A stretch of DNA of 64,000 bases. Source: Sphingorhabdus pulchriflava. Its GTDB lineage: Bacteria; Pseudomonadota; Alphaproteobacteria; Sphingomonadales; Sphingomonadaceae. Below the pieces are notes generated by a model. The model did no database searches. It was not told where the DNA came from and saw nothing but the letters and a program-made list of their open reading frames with translations. The position numbers were made by a program, and so were the translations under genes. How positions within the stretch are numbered: position 1 is the stretch's first letter; each line of letters opens with the position of its first letter. Location of the stretch: positions 1,054,001 to 1,118,000 of the forward strand of contig NZ_QRGP01000001.1 of assembly GCF_003367235.1 (NCBI RefSeq). The letters are read 5' to 3'. Shown one piece after another: positions 52,678 to 62,308 of the stretch.

Positions 52678-53718
52678 CTATATCCACCGCCGATCGGCGC
52701 GGTCGCTAAGTGCGGTGAGCAACTCATATTGAGACATGCCGGACCATTCCGATGCCAAACGCAAATCGAAATTGACGTCGCACCAATCGCCCTCGGCAAC
52801 CTCTGGCGCGGCGGACACATCGACCGTGATAAGGTCCATCGAAACGCGCCCAAGCACCAGACATTCAGTGCCATTTACACAAATCGAACCGCTATTCGAA
52901 AAACCCCTAAAGTAGCCGTCAGCATAGCCGATGGCGAGAGTTGCAACGGTCGTCCTTTTCTGTGTGGTGTAGGTTGCATTATACCCTACAGTCGAACCCG
53001 CCGCCACGTCTCGCACTTGCAGGATGCGGGCTTGCGGCAGCACCACCTGGCGTATTGAAGTCCTAAGGTGCAAATGGGCTGCACCGCCATAAAGGGCCAA
53101 TCCCGGACGGGTAAGGTCGAAATGATAGTCGCTTCCCAAGGCAATCCCGGCGCTGTTGGCCATGCTGCGTCTTTTTGCGCTTATGCCTTCCGACATCGCG
53201 ATAAACGTGGTCAACTGTTGCGCATTTTGCGGAACGTCTTCATCTGCTGACGCTAGATGGGTTAGCAGGATGTCTATATCCAGCCGATCAAATAGCTTAG
53301 GTGAAAACTGCTCCGGCCCAATGCCTAGCCGGTTGATCCCGCTATCGAGCATGACATGGCAGCGCCTTCCATTCGCGTTTTTCCACAGCGAAATCTGATG
53401 GGGTGTATTCAGGACGGGCGCTGCTCCCAGTGCTATCGCTGCCTCGACATCCTGCTCCGCGATGCCGTTCAAGACGGCGATGCTCGATGTAGGTATCAAA
53501 TCGGCGAGTGCTTCAGCTTCTCCCCAATGTGCGACGAAGAAATCGCGGCAGCCGGCCTTCCAAAGCCTCGGCACGACCTCGCGCGCACCAAGCCCATAGG
53601 CATCGGCTTTCACAGCCGCGCCGGTTTGAGCATTGCCGCTCAACGAGGCCATCGCCCTCCAATTTGCAATCAGGGCTTCGCTATCGAGCCTGAGCCGAAG
53701 CGGTGCTGCGAAACTCAA
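52678..53718 (-). CDS. alr: Alanine racemase
   Basis: A 346-residue PLP enzyme making D-alanine for peptidoglycan. The PLP lysine is in AAVKADAYGLG (Lys37), and VGYNATYTTQ carries the second catalytic tyrosine. DLTRPGLALYGG and LGRVSMDLITVDVS are the usual C-terminal signatures. It overlaps the upstream MFS gene by 4 bases, unusual neighbours that suggest D-alanine or amino-acid use. Confidence 0.96.
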   Translation of the reverse strand: MSFAAPLRLRLDSEALIANWRAMASLSGNAQTGAAVKADAYGLGAREVVPRLWKAGCRDFFVAHWGEAEALADLIPTSSIAVLNGIAEQDVEAAIALGAAPVLNTPHQISLWKNANGRRCHVMLDSGINRLGIGPEQFSPKLFDRLDIDILLTHLASADEDVPQNAQQLTTFIAMSEGISAKRRSMANSAGIALGSDYHFDLTRPGLALYGGAAHLHLRTSIRQVVLPQARILQVRDVAAGSTVGYNATYTTQKRTTVATLAIGYADGYFRGFSNSGSICVNGTECLVLGRVSMDLITVDVSAAPEVAEGDWCDVNFDLRLASEWSGMSQYELLTALSDRADRRWI

Positions 53719-55301
53719 TCGAGATCCTTATCCTTGCTTTCCGGAAGCCAGATCAGACTGACAATGAATGCCATTGCTACAACGCCTACTCCGTACCAGA
53801 GGCCGTTAAAGGCACCGCCGGTTCTGACTACGATATATTGCGAAATCAGCGGCAGGAAACCGCCGAAATAGCCGGTTCCGATATGGTATGGAATGGACAT
53901 CGAGGTGTAACGGATTTTGGCAGGAAACATCTCCACCAAAATCGCTGCTACTTGGCCGTACGTCATCGCCGACAAGGCCACTAACGCTGCAACCATGGCG
54001 ATAATCAGCAGGCCATTGCGCTCTTTCGGATCCGATTCATTGGGGTATCCGGCTTCTTCCAACGCTGCGACATAGGCTTTCTCGTCAAACCCCTTCACGT
54101 CAGAATTGCCAACCTTCAGGACGGTCTCGGTGCCCATTGACTTTGTATAGCTGATCCCGCGTTTCGAAAGGAAGTTATACGCTTTGGCGCAATCGGTTTC
54201 ATGCTTGCTCGCAAAAACATTGAAATCACAATCAGGAGCGACCAGCGTTACTGGGTTTGTTGCCGTTGCCTTTGAAAGAGCCGGATTAGCCGCATCCGCC
54301 ATCGTCCAGAACAGCGGAAAGGTTAGCAGCATCGACAAGGCATATCCGGTCAGAAGGATTTTCTTGCGACCGAAATGATCGGACATCCATCCAGCCGCGA
54401 CATAAAGCGGAGCGGCAATCGCAGCGCCGACGGCCATGTAGAGAAGCGCATCGGTTTCCGGCACGCGCGCTGTACCCGTCAGGAAGTAGAGCGTGTAGAA
54501 TTGTGAAGTGTAGTAAATAACTGTCAGGCCTGCAGCGACGCCGAACATTGCCACGAAAATGCGTTTCACATTTCCGGGATAACGGAAGCTTTCAGTAAAC
54601 GGGTTTTTGGATACCGTGCCTGCCTCTTTCATCGCAGCGAAAACCGGACTTTCAGAGAGTTTCAATCGTATCCAAAGCGAGATAGCGAGCAGTAGAATCG
54701 AAATCAGAAATGGCACGCGCCATCCCCAGGCTTCGAAATCTTCAGTGGACATGGCCGTACGCGTGGCCAGCACCACGATTACAGCGAGAAGGAAGCCGCC
54801 GGCGACCGAAGCCTGGATCCAGCTCGTATACTGGCCGCGCTTGCCCTTTGGTGCGTGCTCGGCGACATAGATCGCGGCCCCACCATATTCCCCGCCCAAG
54901 GCAAGACCCTGCAAGCAGCGCATCAATAACAACAGCGCTGCGGCCCAAATCCCTGCTTGAGCAAATGTCGGCAAGAAACCGATTGCCGCAGTGGCGCCGC
55001 CCATCAGCGTTATGGTCACAAGGAACGTGTATTTCCGACCGATCTTATCGCCGAAATAGCCAAACAGGATTGCTCCTAATGGCCGAACACCAAAACCGGC
55101 GCCGAAAACAGCTAGGCTGGCAAGAGTCGCCGCTGTCGGATTGTCGGAAGGGAAAAACAGCTTCCCGATCAGAGCGCCCAAAATACCGTAGACGAAGAAG
55201 TCGTACCATTCGAACACTGTGCCCAGTGACGACGCCGTGATCACCAGCCTATCGCGCTTTGGATCAATCGTTACCTCGCCTGCGCCTGTAGTGTTCGCCA
55301 T
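53715..55301 (-). CDS. MFS transporter, MHS subfamily, with 95-residue insert
   Basis: A 528-residue inner-membrane symporter of the metabolite:H+ group (proline/betaine/ketoglutarate-like). EWYDFFVYGILGALIGKLFF opens TM1, GYFGDKIGRK is the loop 2-3 MFS motif, and MRCLQGLALGGEYGGAAIYVAEHAP is TM4. A hydrophilic insert of about 95 residues (335-430) with two cysteines (Cys358, Cys371) interrupts the C-terminal half. The start is ATG 55301, preceded by AGGGGAA; a longer frame is non-conserved. It overlaps alr by 4 bases. The substrate is unknown. Confidence 0.9.
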   Translation of the reverse strand: MANTTGAGEVTIDPKRDRLVITASSLGTVFEWYDFFVYGILGALIGKLFFPSDNPTAATLASLAVFGAGFGVRPLGAILFGYFGDKIGRKYTFLVTITLMGGATAAIGFLPTFAQAGIWAAALLLLMRCLQGLALGGEYGGAAIYVAEHAPKGKRGQYTSWIQASVAGGFLLAVIVVLATRTAMSTEDFEAWGWRVPFLISILLLAISLWIRLKLSESPVFAAMKEAGTVSKNPFTESFRYPGNVKRIFVAMFGVAAGLTVIYYTSQFYTLYFLTGTARVPETDALLYMAVGAAIAAPLYVAAGWMSDHFGRKKILLTGYALSMLLTFPLFWTMADAANPALSKATATNPVTLVAPDCDFNVFASKHETDCAKAYNFLSKRGISYTKSMGTETVLKVGNSDVKGFDEKAYVAALEEAGYPNESDPKERNGLLIIAMVAALVALSAMTYGQVAAILVEMFPAKIRYTSMSIPYHIGTGYFGGFLPLISQYIVVRTGGAFNGLWYGVGVVAMAFIVSLIWLPESKDKDLD

Positions 55302-55424
55302 GGCTTCCCCTTCCCTGTCTAGCCTTTCGCTCTCTCTTAGTTGCAATGCCACATCGTTCAAGCCTTGTTGCGTTTGTTTAATCGAGCGATTAACAACTTG
55401 CAGGAGAGAGTTGAGGAGAGAGAG

Positions 55425-56528
55425 ATGCTGACCAAAGGCGATGAATACCCGATCCACCAGACGGCTGAGCCAATTGCCTTTTCAGGCACCGACCGCAACT
55501 TTTACGACCGCTTCTTTTTCTGCGGCTATCGCCCTGATGGGTCGGGCTATTTCGGTGCAGCCTTTGGCGTATATCCGCACTTGAATATCGCCGATGCGCA
55601 TTTCTCGATCATCAAGGATGGTACGCAACACTGCATCCATGCCTCTCGCATATTGGGTTTCGAACGGATGGACATGCATTGCGGGCCGATCCGCATAGAG
55701 GTTGTCGAGCCGCTCAAGACGGTGCGTCTCATTGTTGACAATCATGAGGGCATTTCAGCGGATTTGACCTTCGAAGTCCGCTCTGCGCCGATTCAGGAGC
55801 CGCGATTCACCCGCCGCAACGGTTCGCGGATGATGATGGATCTCACCCGTTTCACCGTGAACTGCCATGTTTCGGGCTGGGTCGAAGTCGATGGCAAGCG
55901 CGAAGCCTATGAAGGGGCCTTTGGCACGCGCGACCGGAGCTGGGGCGTGCGTCCGATCGGTGCAGCCGACCCGCAACCAACCATCCCCGCGACGATGCCG
56001 CAATTTTACTGGCTTTGGGCACCTACCAACTTCCCCAACCTGTCGCTCTACGCCCATGTAAACGAGGATGAAAAGGGAGAAGCCTGGAACCGCCGCGCAA
56101 CACTGATGATGGACGGAGCCAATCAGGAAGGCGGAATGCATTTCCATGACGACCGCTTCACAATGAATTGGGCGGCGGGCAAACGCCATGCGACATCCGC
56201 AAGACTCGACGTTCGTGATGATGGCGGGCGCAATCATGTTGTAACTTGGGAGCCAATCGATACCTTCATGATGAAGGGTATCGGCTATGGCCATAGCGAA
56301 TGGGTACATGGTGGTTTCAAGGGAGAACTGGCGGTTGAACGTGAAGACTTCCGCCCTGCCGATCTCGATCCGCTGCTCATGCCACACCTCCATATCCAGC
56401 ACGTCGCCATCGCGCGGCATGAAGGCGGTGGCGCGAGTTCGGAAGGTATTGGCATTGTCGAGCAACTGGTTTTCGGTCCGCACGGCCCAAGCGGTTTCAA
56501 AGGGCTGAACGATGGGGCGGGCGCATGA
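55425..56528 (+). CDS. Conserved hypothetical protein, beta-rich, kinase operon
   Basis: A 367-residue protein without signal peptide or membrane segment, rich in beta-strands (FYDRFFFCGYRPDGSGYFG, GFERMDMHCGPIRIEV, RDRSWGVRPIGAAD, FYWLWAPTNFPNLSLYAH). The order of paired strands and the RDRSWG element resemble CrtC/AttH-like lipocalin-type proteins, a tentative similarity. Start ATG 55425 has GGAGAG upstream. Its stop overlaps the APH-like kinase by 4 bases. Divergent from the MFS gene; together they may serve one small molecule. Confidence 0.7.
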   Translation: MLTKGDEYPIHQTAEPIAFSGTDRNFYDRFFFCGYRPDGSGYFGAAFGVYPHLNIADAHFSIIKDGTQHCIHASRILGFERMDMHCGPIRIEVVEPLKTVRLIVDNHEGISADLTFEVRSAPIQEPRFTRRNGSRMMMDLTRFTVNCHVSGWVEVDGKREAYEGAFGTRDRSWGVRPIGAADPQPTIPATMPQFYWLWAPTNFPNLSLYAHVNEDEKGEAWNRRATLMMDGANQEGGMHFHDDRFTMNWAAGKRHATSARLDVRDDGGRNHVVTWEPIDTFMMKGIGYGHSEWVHGGFKGELAVEREDFRPADLDPLLMPHLHIQHVAIARHEGGGASSEGIGIVEQLVFGPHGPSGFKGLNDGAGA

Positions 56529-57601
56529 GCCTGCCGGTCCTGTCGCGTGACGAGATTACTGCAGAGTGGCTGACAGCCATGCTGCGTGGCAAAGGCCATG
56601 ATGTAGCGATCGCATCGATCGAAGCCAAGGCCATCGGCACTGGTCAGGTAGGTGCCACCTATCGCATCGCCTTGAACTTTGATGCAAATCCCGACGGTTT
56701 TCCGCCAACAATCGTCGCCAAGCTGCCGTCCAATGATGAGTTGAGCCGGACGACGGGCAAATCACACCTGACCTATCTACGCGAGAGCCGGTTCTACCAG
56801 ACATTTGCAGGCAAAAAGCCGATGGCAGTGCCCGACCATCTATACATCGCCTTCGATGAAGACAGCCATGCTTTCACGCTGATCATGCATGATCTGCCCA
56901 ATCATGTGCAGGGCAACCAGTTGGGCGAACCGAGTCGCGAGGAAGCTTTGCTTGCAGTCGATGCCGCAGCCAGCATCCATGCGGCATGGTGGGGCGATCC
57001 AATGCTCGATACGCTCGACTGGCCTAACGGTACCAAGGCGGTGCCGCCGCAACTCGACAGCGATGTCCTATTCGGCATGTTCTGGCCAGCATTTTGCGAC
57101 CGCTATGGCGATCGCGTAAATGCAAACATGCGCACAGTTGGCGAGGCCTTTCTCGGCAAGCTCAACGCCAATTACGACACCCGCCAAAGCCCGCGCTGCC
57201 TGACCCATAACGATTTCAGGCCAGACAATATGCTTTTCAATGTCGGTGATCCGGTTAAACCAATCGTGATCGTTGACTGGCAAACAACCGGCGTGGGCAT
57301 CGGTGTCGGAGATATTGCCTATTACACCGGCACCGCCTTCGATGCGGGGCATCGTCGTGACATAGAAGAGGAATTGCTCGCTCGCTACAAAGCGCAGCTG
57401 ATTTCACGCGGCGTGCCGGAGCCCGACCTCGAACATATTCACGACGATTATTGCCGTTCTGCAGTAGCGGGCTTCCTGATGGGGGTAACCGCGGCGATGG
57501 TGGTTGAACGCACTGATCGTGGCGACGACATGTTCCTCGCCATGGCCCGCCGTTCGGCGGCGATGGTGCTTGACCATGGCGCCAAGGCGCTGCCGCAATG
57601 A
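56525..57601 (+). CDS. APH-like small-molecule phosphotransferase
   Basis: A 358-residue kinase of the aminoglycoside-phosphotransferase/ecdysteroid-kinase-like fold. ATP lysine is in TIVAKLPSN (Lys66), the catalytic loop is CLTHNDFRPDNMLF (His228, Asp230, Asn235), and the metal-binding IVDWQTTG (Asp251) takes the DFG position. Relatives include LvaA and ACAD10/11 domains that phosphorylate hydroxyacyl-CoA, besides antibiotic kinases. It is the middle gene of a three-gene operon with 4-base overlaps. The substrate is unknown. Confidence 0.88.
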   Translation: MSLPVLSRDEITAEWLTAMLRGKGHDVAIASIEAKAIGTGQVGATYRIALNFDANPDGFPPTIVAKLPSNDELSRTTGKSHLTYLRESRFYQTFAGKKPMAVPDHLYIAFDEDSHAFTLIMHDLPNHVQGNQLGEPSREEALLAVDAAASIHAAWWGDPMLDTLDWPNGTKAVPPQLDSDVLFGMFWPAFCDRYGDRVNANMRTVGEAFLGKLNANYDTRQSPRCLTHNDFRPDNMLFNVGDPVKPIVIVDWQTTGVGIGVGDIAYYTGTAFDAGHRRDIEEELLARYKAQLISRGVPEPDLEHIHDDYCRSAVAGFLMGVTAAMVVERTDRGDDMFLAMARRSAAMVLDHGAKALPQ

Positions 57602-58365
57602 CGCGATTTGTCGATCTTTCGATACCGATTACCAATGATGTGGTTTCGGACCCCCCGGTCATGCGTCCTCAGATAACCTATATGACCCATGAGAATACAT
57701 GGGAGCAGATCGCGATGTTTTTCCCGGGCCTGACGCGGGAAGACCTCCCCGATGGTGAAGGCTGGGCGGTCGAAAGCCTGACGCTGAGCACGCACAACGG
57801 CACGCATATGGATGCGCCTTGGCATTTCCATTCGACCACCGACAGCGGCGCCTCCCCTGCCCCGTCTATTGACGAAGCACCACTCGACCTGTTCTTCCGC
57901 CCCGGCGTAAAGCTCGACTTTTCGAACAAGCCGCACGGCCATGTGGTGAGCGCCACCGAAGTCGAGGAGGAATTGGCGCGCATTGGCTATGAGCTGCAAC
58001 CGCTCGATATCGTGCTGGTCCAGTCGGGCGCGGTCTACGGCACCGACAATTTCACCGATCAAGGCTGCGGCATGGGTGCTGAAGCGACGCTGTACTTGAC
58101 CGAGCGCGGCGTGCAGGTGGTTGGAACCGACGCCTGGAGCTGGGACGCCCCGTTCAGCCACACCGCCAGACGCTGGGCCGAAACGCGTGATCCGTCCATC
58201 ATCTGGGAAGGCCATAAGGCCGGACGCATTCGGCCATATTACCAGATCGAAAAGCTGACCAACTTAGCCTCGCTCCCGCCTTTCGGTTGGAAATTGAGCT
58301 GCTTTCCAGTCAAGATCGAACGCGCAAGCGCCGGTTGGATTAGGGCTGTCGCGCTGATTGACTAG
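57598..58365 (+). CDS. Cyclase-family (kynurenine formamidase-like) metal hydrolase
   Basis: A 255-residue member of the cyclase/KynB family. The metal motif HxGTHxDxP appears as LSTHNGTHMDAPWHF (His66, His70, Asp72). Members hydrolyse formamides, lactones or related acyl groups; KynB itself is usually shorter and closer to its own consensus. It overlaps the kinase gene by 4 bases and ends 4 bases inside the convergent MAPEG gene. With the kinase it probably processes one hydroxylated or lactone-like compound. Confidence 0.88.
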   Translation: MTRFVDLSIPITNDVVSDPPVMRPQITYMTHENTWEQIAMFFPGLTREDLPDGEGWAVESLTLSTHNGTHMDAPWHFHSTTDSGASPAPSIDEAPLDLFFRPGVKLDFSNKPHGHVVSATEVEEELARIGYELQPLDIVLVQSGAVYGTDNFTDQGCGMGAEATLYLTERGVQVVGTDAWSWDAPFSHTARRWAETRDPSIIWEGHKAGRIRPYYQIEKLTNLASLPPFGWKLSCFPVKIERASAGWIRAVALID

Positions 58366-58766
58366 AGATTTTGCGTAACAAGCAAATAAAGCGTCCACCC
58401 GCTCAGTGCAGCCAGCGTCAGCCATGTAATGATGACGCCCAGCGAGCGGGGCAGCGGCGGCTTAGTGCTCGCGGGTAAATACAGACCCCAAATGTGCATG
58501 ACCCGGCCAAAGAGGAACAGCGCGCCGATCCCCATCAGGCCTAAATGCCAGGCGTGCGCGAGTTCGAGGAACGCGAGCAACAGGATGACTATCGGCGCAT
58601 GTTCGGCGAGATTGCCGTGGCTGCGGCTGGCACTGATAAGCTTGGCATCGCCCCCATCGCCGAATGCCGCCTGAGCACGGATACGTTGGCGGACTGTATC
58701 GATTGCGGTGAGCAGAAGGAGCAGCGCACAAATGGCTGCAACAAAAGCGGTAACCGGAACTGGCAT
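58362..58766 (-). CDS. MAPEG-family membrane protein
   Basis: A 134-residue inner-membrane protein of four helices in the MAPEG (microsomal glutathione S-transferase-like) family. RSHGNLAEHAPIVILLLAFLEL is the characteristic helix 2, with LFGRVMHIWGLYLP in helix 3. Start ATG 58766 has GGGGGAGAG upstream. Glutathione-dependent activity is possible but unproven for bacterial members. It is convergent with the cyclase operon. Confidence 0.9.
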   Translation of the reverse strand: MPVPVTAFVAAICALLLLLTAIDTVRQRIRAQAAFGDGGDAKLISASRSHGNLAEHAPIVILLLAFLELAHAWHLGLMGIGALFLFGRVMHIWGLYLPASTKPPLPRSLGVIITWLTLAALSGWTLYLLVTQNL

Positions 58767-58898
58767 GTAATTCTCTCCCCCTGATGTACGGCGCAGCTTA
58801 ACCGCTAATGCCGCCAACGCCAATCATCGAAATTTACTGGCAAACGCCTGACGAAACGATATGGCGGGGGAAAGAATATTACTCGGGGGAGTTACAGA

Positions 58899-60275
58899 AT
58901 GACCATTGCCGAAGCGACGCCCGAAATTGATCTGATCGACAAATCTGATCGTGCCTTTCTCGGTCATCCCAAGGGGTTGGGCTATCTGGCCTTTGTCGAG
59001 GGCTGCGAGCGGTTTTCCTATTATTCGATGCAGACCTTACTCGTACTCTACATGGTCAAATATCTGCTGCTGCCGGAAAATGCTGCGGGGGTAATCGGTC
59101 TCGACTGGATGAAGAGTTGGTACGGCCTTGACGGTCAGCCTTTGGCGTCCAAGCTGTTCGGTGATTACACTTCGCTGGTCTATCTGACGCCCATAGCCGG
59201 CGGCCTGATTGCCGACCGCTGGCTGGGCCGGCGCACGACGCTGATCCTCGGCGGGCTGTTCATGACGCTGGGCCATTTCCTGATGGCGTTTGAAAGCAGC
59301 TTCCTGTTCGCGCTGATGGCGCTGATCGTCGGTGTCGGCCTTTTCAAGGGTAATATCGCCAGCCAGGTCGGCGAATTGTACAAGCCTGAAGACCTGCGCC
59401 GCGCAATGGCGTTCCAGATTTTCTATATCGCGATCAATGTCAGTGTGATCGCTGCCCCCTTGGTGGCGGGCACATTGGGTGAACGCGTGGGCTGGCATTG
59501 GGGCTTTGGTACGGCGGGCATCGTGATGGTCATCGGCCTGATTTTATACATCATGGCCGGGCCATGGCTGCCCGCTGACAATCGCCCGGCAAAGAAAGAC
59601 GCGTTGAGCACCGCCAAGGAACCGCTGACACGTCAGGATTGGCTGCGGATTGTTGCGGTGGTTGCGCTGGTGCCGGTATTGGCCGTGGCGCTGCTCACCA
59701 ACCAGCAGATTTTCAACGCCTATCTAGTCTGGGCTGATACACAGTTCCAGCTTACCTTTTTTGGCCAGACGCTGCCCACCAGCTGGATGATCACCATCGA
59801 TGCTATCGCCAGTTTCTCGATGCTGGCAGCGGTCGCAGCCTTTTATGTCTGGTACGGCAAGCACCGGCAGGAGCCCGATGAACTGGGCAAGATGATCATC
59901 GGCAGCTTCTTCACCATCGCGGGTGGGATGTGTCTCTATATGGCGGCAGCAACGCAGGGCGATGGCAAGATCGGGCTGTTCTGGCCGTTGTTATTCCACA
60001 TCTTCAACAGCATCGGTTTCGCGCACATCCTGCCGGTAAGTCTGGCGTTCTTCACCAAGCTGGCACCGCGCGCGCTCAACGCGACGATCATCGGCATCTA
60101 TTATCTGTCTTTCTTCGCCGCAAACAAGATCGTCGGCGAAGTGGGCACATGGTATGAAACAATGGCGACGCCGACTTTCTGGTTGTTCCATGTCGGAACG
60201 GCAGCGGTTGGCCTCGTCGCGTTTGTTATCTACAAATTGTTTCTGGCCAACCGCCTGCTGGGTTCAGCCCATTGA
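58899..60275 (+). CDS. POT/PTR family proton-coupled oligopeptide transporter
   Basis: A 458-residue inner-membrane transporter. The POT proton-binding motif ExxERFxYY is in VEGCERFSYYSM, and GGLIADRWLGRR is the loop motif. KGNIASQVGELYKPEDLRRAMAFQIFYIAINVS matches the PTR2 signature. Twelve or more helices. It imports di/tripeptides with H+. A hairpin overlapping the stop separates it from convergent pccA. Confidence 0.93.
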   Translation: MTIAEATPEIDLIDKSDRAFLGHPKGLGYLAFVEGCERFSYYSMQTLLVLYMVKYLLLPENAAGVIGLDWMKSWYGLDGQPLASKLFGDYTSLVYLTPIAGGLIADRWLGRRTTLILGGLFMTLGHFLMAFESSFLFALMALIVGVGLFKGNIASQVGELYKPEDLRRAMAFQIFYIAINVSVIAAPLVAGTLGERVGWHWGFGTAGIVMVIGLILYIMAGPWLPADNRPAKKDALSTAKEPLTRQDWLRIVAVVALVPVLAVALLTNQQIFNAYLVWADTQFQLTFFGQTLPTSWMITIDAIASFSMLAAVAAFYVWYGKHRQEPDELGKMIIGSFFTIAGGMCLYMAAATQGDGKIGLFWPLLFHIFNSIGFAHILPVSLAFFTKLAPRALNATIIGIYYLSFFAANKIVGEVGTWYETMATPTFWLFHVGTAAVGLVAFVIYKLFLANRLLGSAH

Positions 60276-60286
60276 GCTGAACCCAG
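60258..60286. terminator. Palindrome over the POT stop codon, likely two-way terminator
   Basis: CTGGGTTCAG (60258-60267) and CTGAACCCAG (60277-60286) form a perfect 10-bp stem with a 9-base loop, spanning the POT stop codon, 8 bases from the pccA stop. No T-run follows on either side, so termination strength is uncertain. Confidence 0.5.
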
Positions 60287-60293
60287 TCGTTGG

Positions 60294-62300
60294 TTACTCC
60301 ATTTCTAGGATGATCGCGTCCACCGCCAGGCTGTCTCCAGCCTTGGCGTTGACCGATTTGACGACGCCGGCTTTTTCGGCACGCAGGATGTTCTCCATCT
60401 TCATCGCTTCAACAATCGCCAGCGGTTGACCTGCCTCCACCTTGTCGCCTGCCTCAACGTTCACGGCGGTGATCAGTCCGGGCATCGGGCAGATGAGATA
60501 TTTGGAAAGATCGGGCGGAATCTTTTCGATCATGTGCTTCGAGAGCGGCGCGACATGCTCAGGTAGACATACCACGCTGTGGCTTGCGCCGCGTGTTGTC
60601 ATCTTGAAGCCCGAACCCGATTTGGTGACCTTGACGGCAAGGCTTTCGCCATCGGCAACGGCATGCACCATACGCGCGCCAGGGACATAGTCGGTCTGCA
60701 GTTCCATCTTCTGACCGTCGACGGTGACCTGCCCGTTGTGGACGATGACGTCGTGCCGCTGCTTATCGACCGAAACCAGCCAGTTGCGGATCGCGGGCAG
60801 ATTGTCGCCCAATTGTCCGTCAATGTGTCGCGCACGTTCCGAAGTACTGGTAGCGACTACGCCGGCAATCGCGCATAGCTTACGGATCAGGTCTTCCGAT
60901 GCCGGAGCACCTGCAAAGCCATCGGGATACTCTTCCGCGATAAAGCCCGTCGTCAACTCGCCCGAGCGGAAGCGCGGGTGCTGCATGATTGCCGAGACGA
61001 AATCGATATTGTGGCCCAACCCTTCGAGCTCGAAACGGTCGAGCGCGGCAACCTGCTTGTCGGCGGCTTCGTCGCGGGTTTTGCCCCAGGTGATGAGCTT
61101 GGCGATCATCGGGTCGTAGAACATGCTGACTTCGCCACCATCGGCGACGCCATCGTCTACGCGCACGCCATCGACGCCGCGTATATCCCCTGCCCAACCC
61201 GGCACCGGTGGATTATAGCGCACGATGCGCCCGGTGGACGGCAGGAAGCCGCGATAGGGATCTTCGGCATAGACCCGGTTCTCGATTGCCCAGCCATCGA
61301 TCTTGATGTCGTCCTGCGTCATGGCAAGCTTTTCGCCATAGGCGACGCGGATCATCTGTTCGACCAGGTCGATACCGGTGATGCACTCCGTGACCGGATG
61401 CTCCACCTGCAGGCGGGTGTTCATTTCGAGGAAGTAGAAGCTCTCGCCTGTCGGATCAGCACCGGAAACAATCAGTTCGACCGTTCCGGCAGAATAATAG
61501 CCCACCGCGCGCGCAAGCGCGACGCATTGCTCGCCCATCGCCTTGCGCATCTTCGGCGTGACAAAGGGCGATGGCGCTTCCTCGACCACCTTCTGGTGGC
61601 GGCGCTGGATGCTGCATTCGCGTTCGTTGAGATAGAGAATATTGCCATGCTTATCGCCCAAAATCTGGATCTCGATATGGCGCGGATTGAGAATGAATTT
61701 CTCGATGAACACGCGATCGTCGCCGAATGAGTTCAGCCCTTCGCGCTTTACGGCGTCAAAGCCCTCGCGCACATCCTTCTCGTCATAGGCAAGCCGCATG
61801 CCCTTGCCACCGCCGCCAGCAGAGGCCTTCATCATCACCGGATAGCCGATCTCGTTCGAGATGCGCACCGCATGTTCGGTGTCCTCAATCTCGCCGACGA
61901 AACCGGGAACGACGTTTACGCCCGCTTCCATCGCCAATTTCTTGGATTCGATCTTGTCGCCCATCGCGGCAATCGCGTTCACCGGCGGGCCGATAAAGGC
62001 GATGCCCTCTGCGGCCAGCGCCTCGGCAAAGCTGGTGCGCTCTGAAAGGAAACCATAGCCCGGATGCACCGCTTCCGCGCCGGTTGCCTTGCACGCCTGA
62101 ATGATCTTCTCGGCGATCAGGTAAGACTGCGCAGCAGGCGAAGGCCCGATATGCACCGCCTCATCGGCATCGAGCACAAAGGGCGCGCGCGCATCGGCAT
62201 CCGAATAGACCGCAACCGTCTGGATACCCATGCGACGAGCGGTTTTGATAACCCGGCGTGCGATTTCACCACGGTTGGCTATGAGGATTTTCTTGAACAT
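60294..62300 (-). CDS. pccA: Acetyl/propionyl-CoA carboxylase alpha subunit (biotin carboxylase + BCCP)
   Basis: A 668-residue biotin-dependent carboxylase subunit. The N-terminal biotin carboxylase (IANRGEIARRVIKTARRMGIQ, then ATP-grasp MMKASAGGGGKGMRL) uses ATP and bicarbonate. The C-terminal biotinyl domain has VEAMKMEN with the biotin lysine. With a beta subunit it makes methylmalonyl-CoA from propionyl-CoA. It is in an operon after scpA and bioB, which supply the next enzyme and biotin. The beta subunit is not in the window. Confidence 0.95.
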   Translation of the reverse strand: MFKKILIANRGEIARRVIKTARRMGIQTVAVYSDADARAPFVLDADEAVHIGPSPAAQSYLIAEKIIQACKATGAEAVHPGYGFLSERTSFAEALAAEGIAFIGPPVNAIAAMGDKIESKKLAMEAGVNVVPGFVGEIEDTEHAVRISNEIGYPVMMKASAGGGGKGMRLAYDEKDVREGFDAVKREGLNSFGDDRVFIEKFILNPRHIEIQILGDKHGNILYLNERECSIQRRHQKVVEEAPSPFVTPKMRKAMGEQCVALARAVGYYSAGTVELIVSGADPTGESFYFLEMNTRLQVEHPVTECITGIDLVEQMIRVAYGEKLAMTQDDIKIDGWAIENRVYAEDPYRGFLPSTGRIVRYNPPVPGWAGDIRGVDGVRVDDGVADGGEVSMFYDPMIAKLITWGKTRDEAADKQVAALDRFELEGLGHNIDFVSAIMQHPRFRSGELTTGFIAEEYPDGFAGAPASEDLIRKLCAIAGVVATSTSERARHIDGQLGDNLPAIRNWLVSVDKQRHDVIVHNGQVTVDGQKMELQTDYVPGARMVHAVADGESLAVKVTKSGSGFKMTTRGASHSVVCLPEHVAPLSKHMIEKIPPDLSKYLICPMPGLITAVNVEAGDKVEAGQPLAIVEAMKMENILRAEKAGVVKSVNAKAGDSLAVDAIILEME

Positions 62301-62308
62301 GCTTGTTC

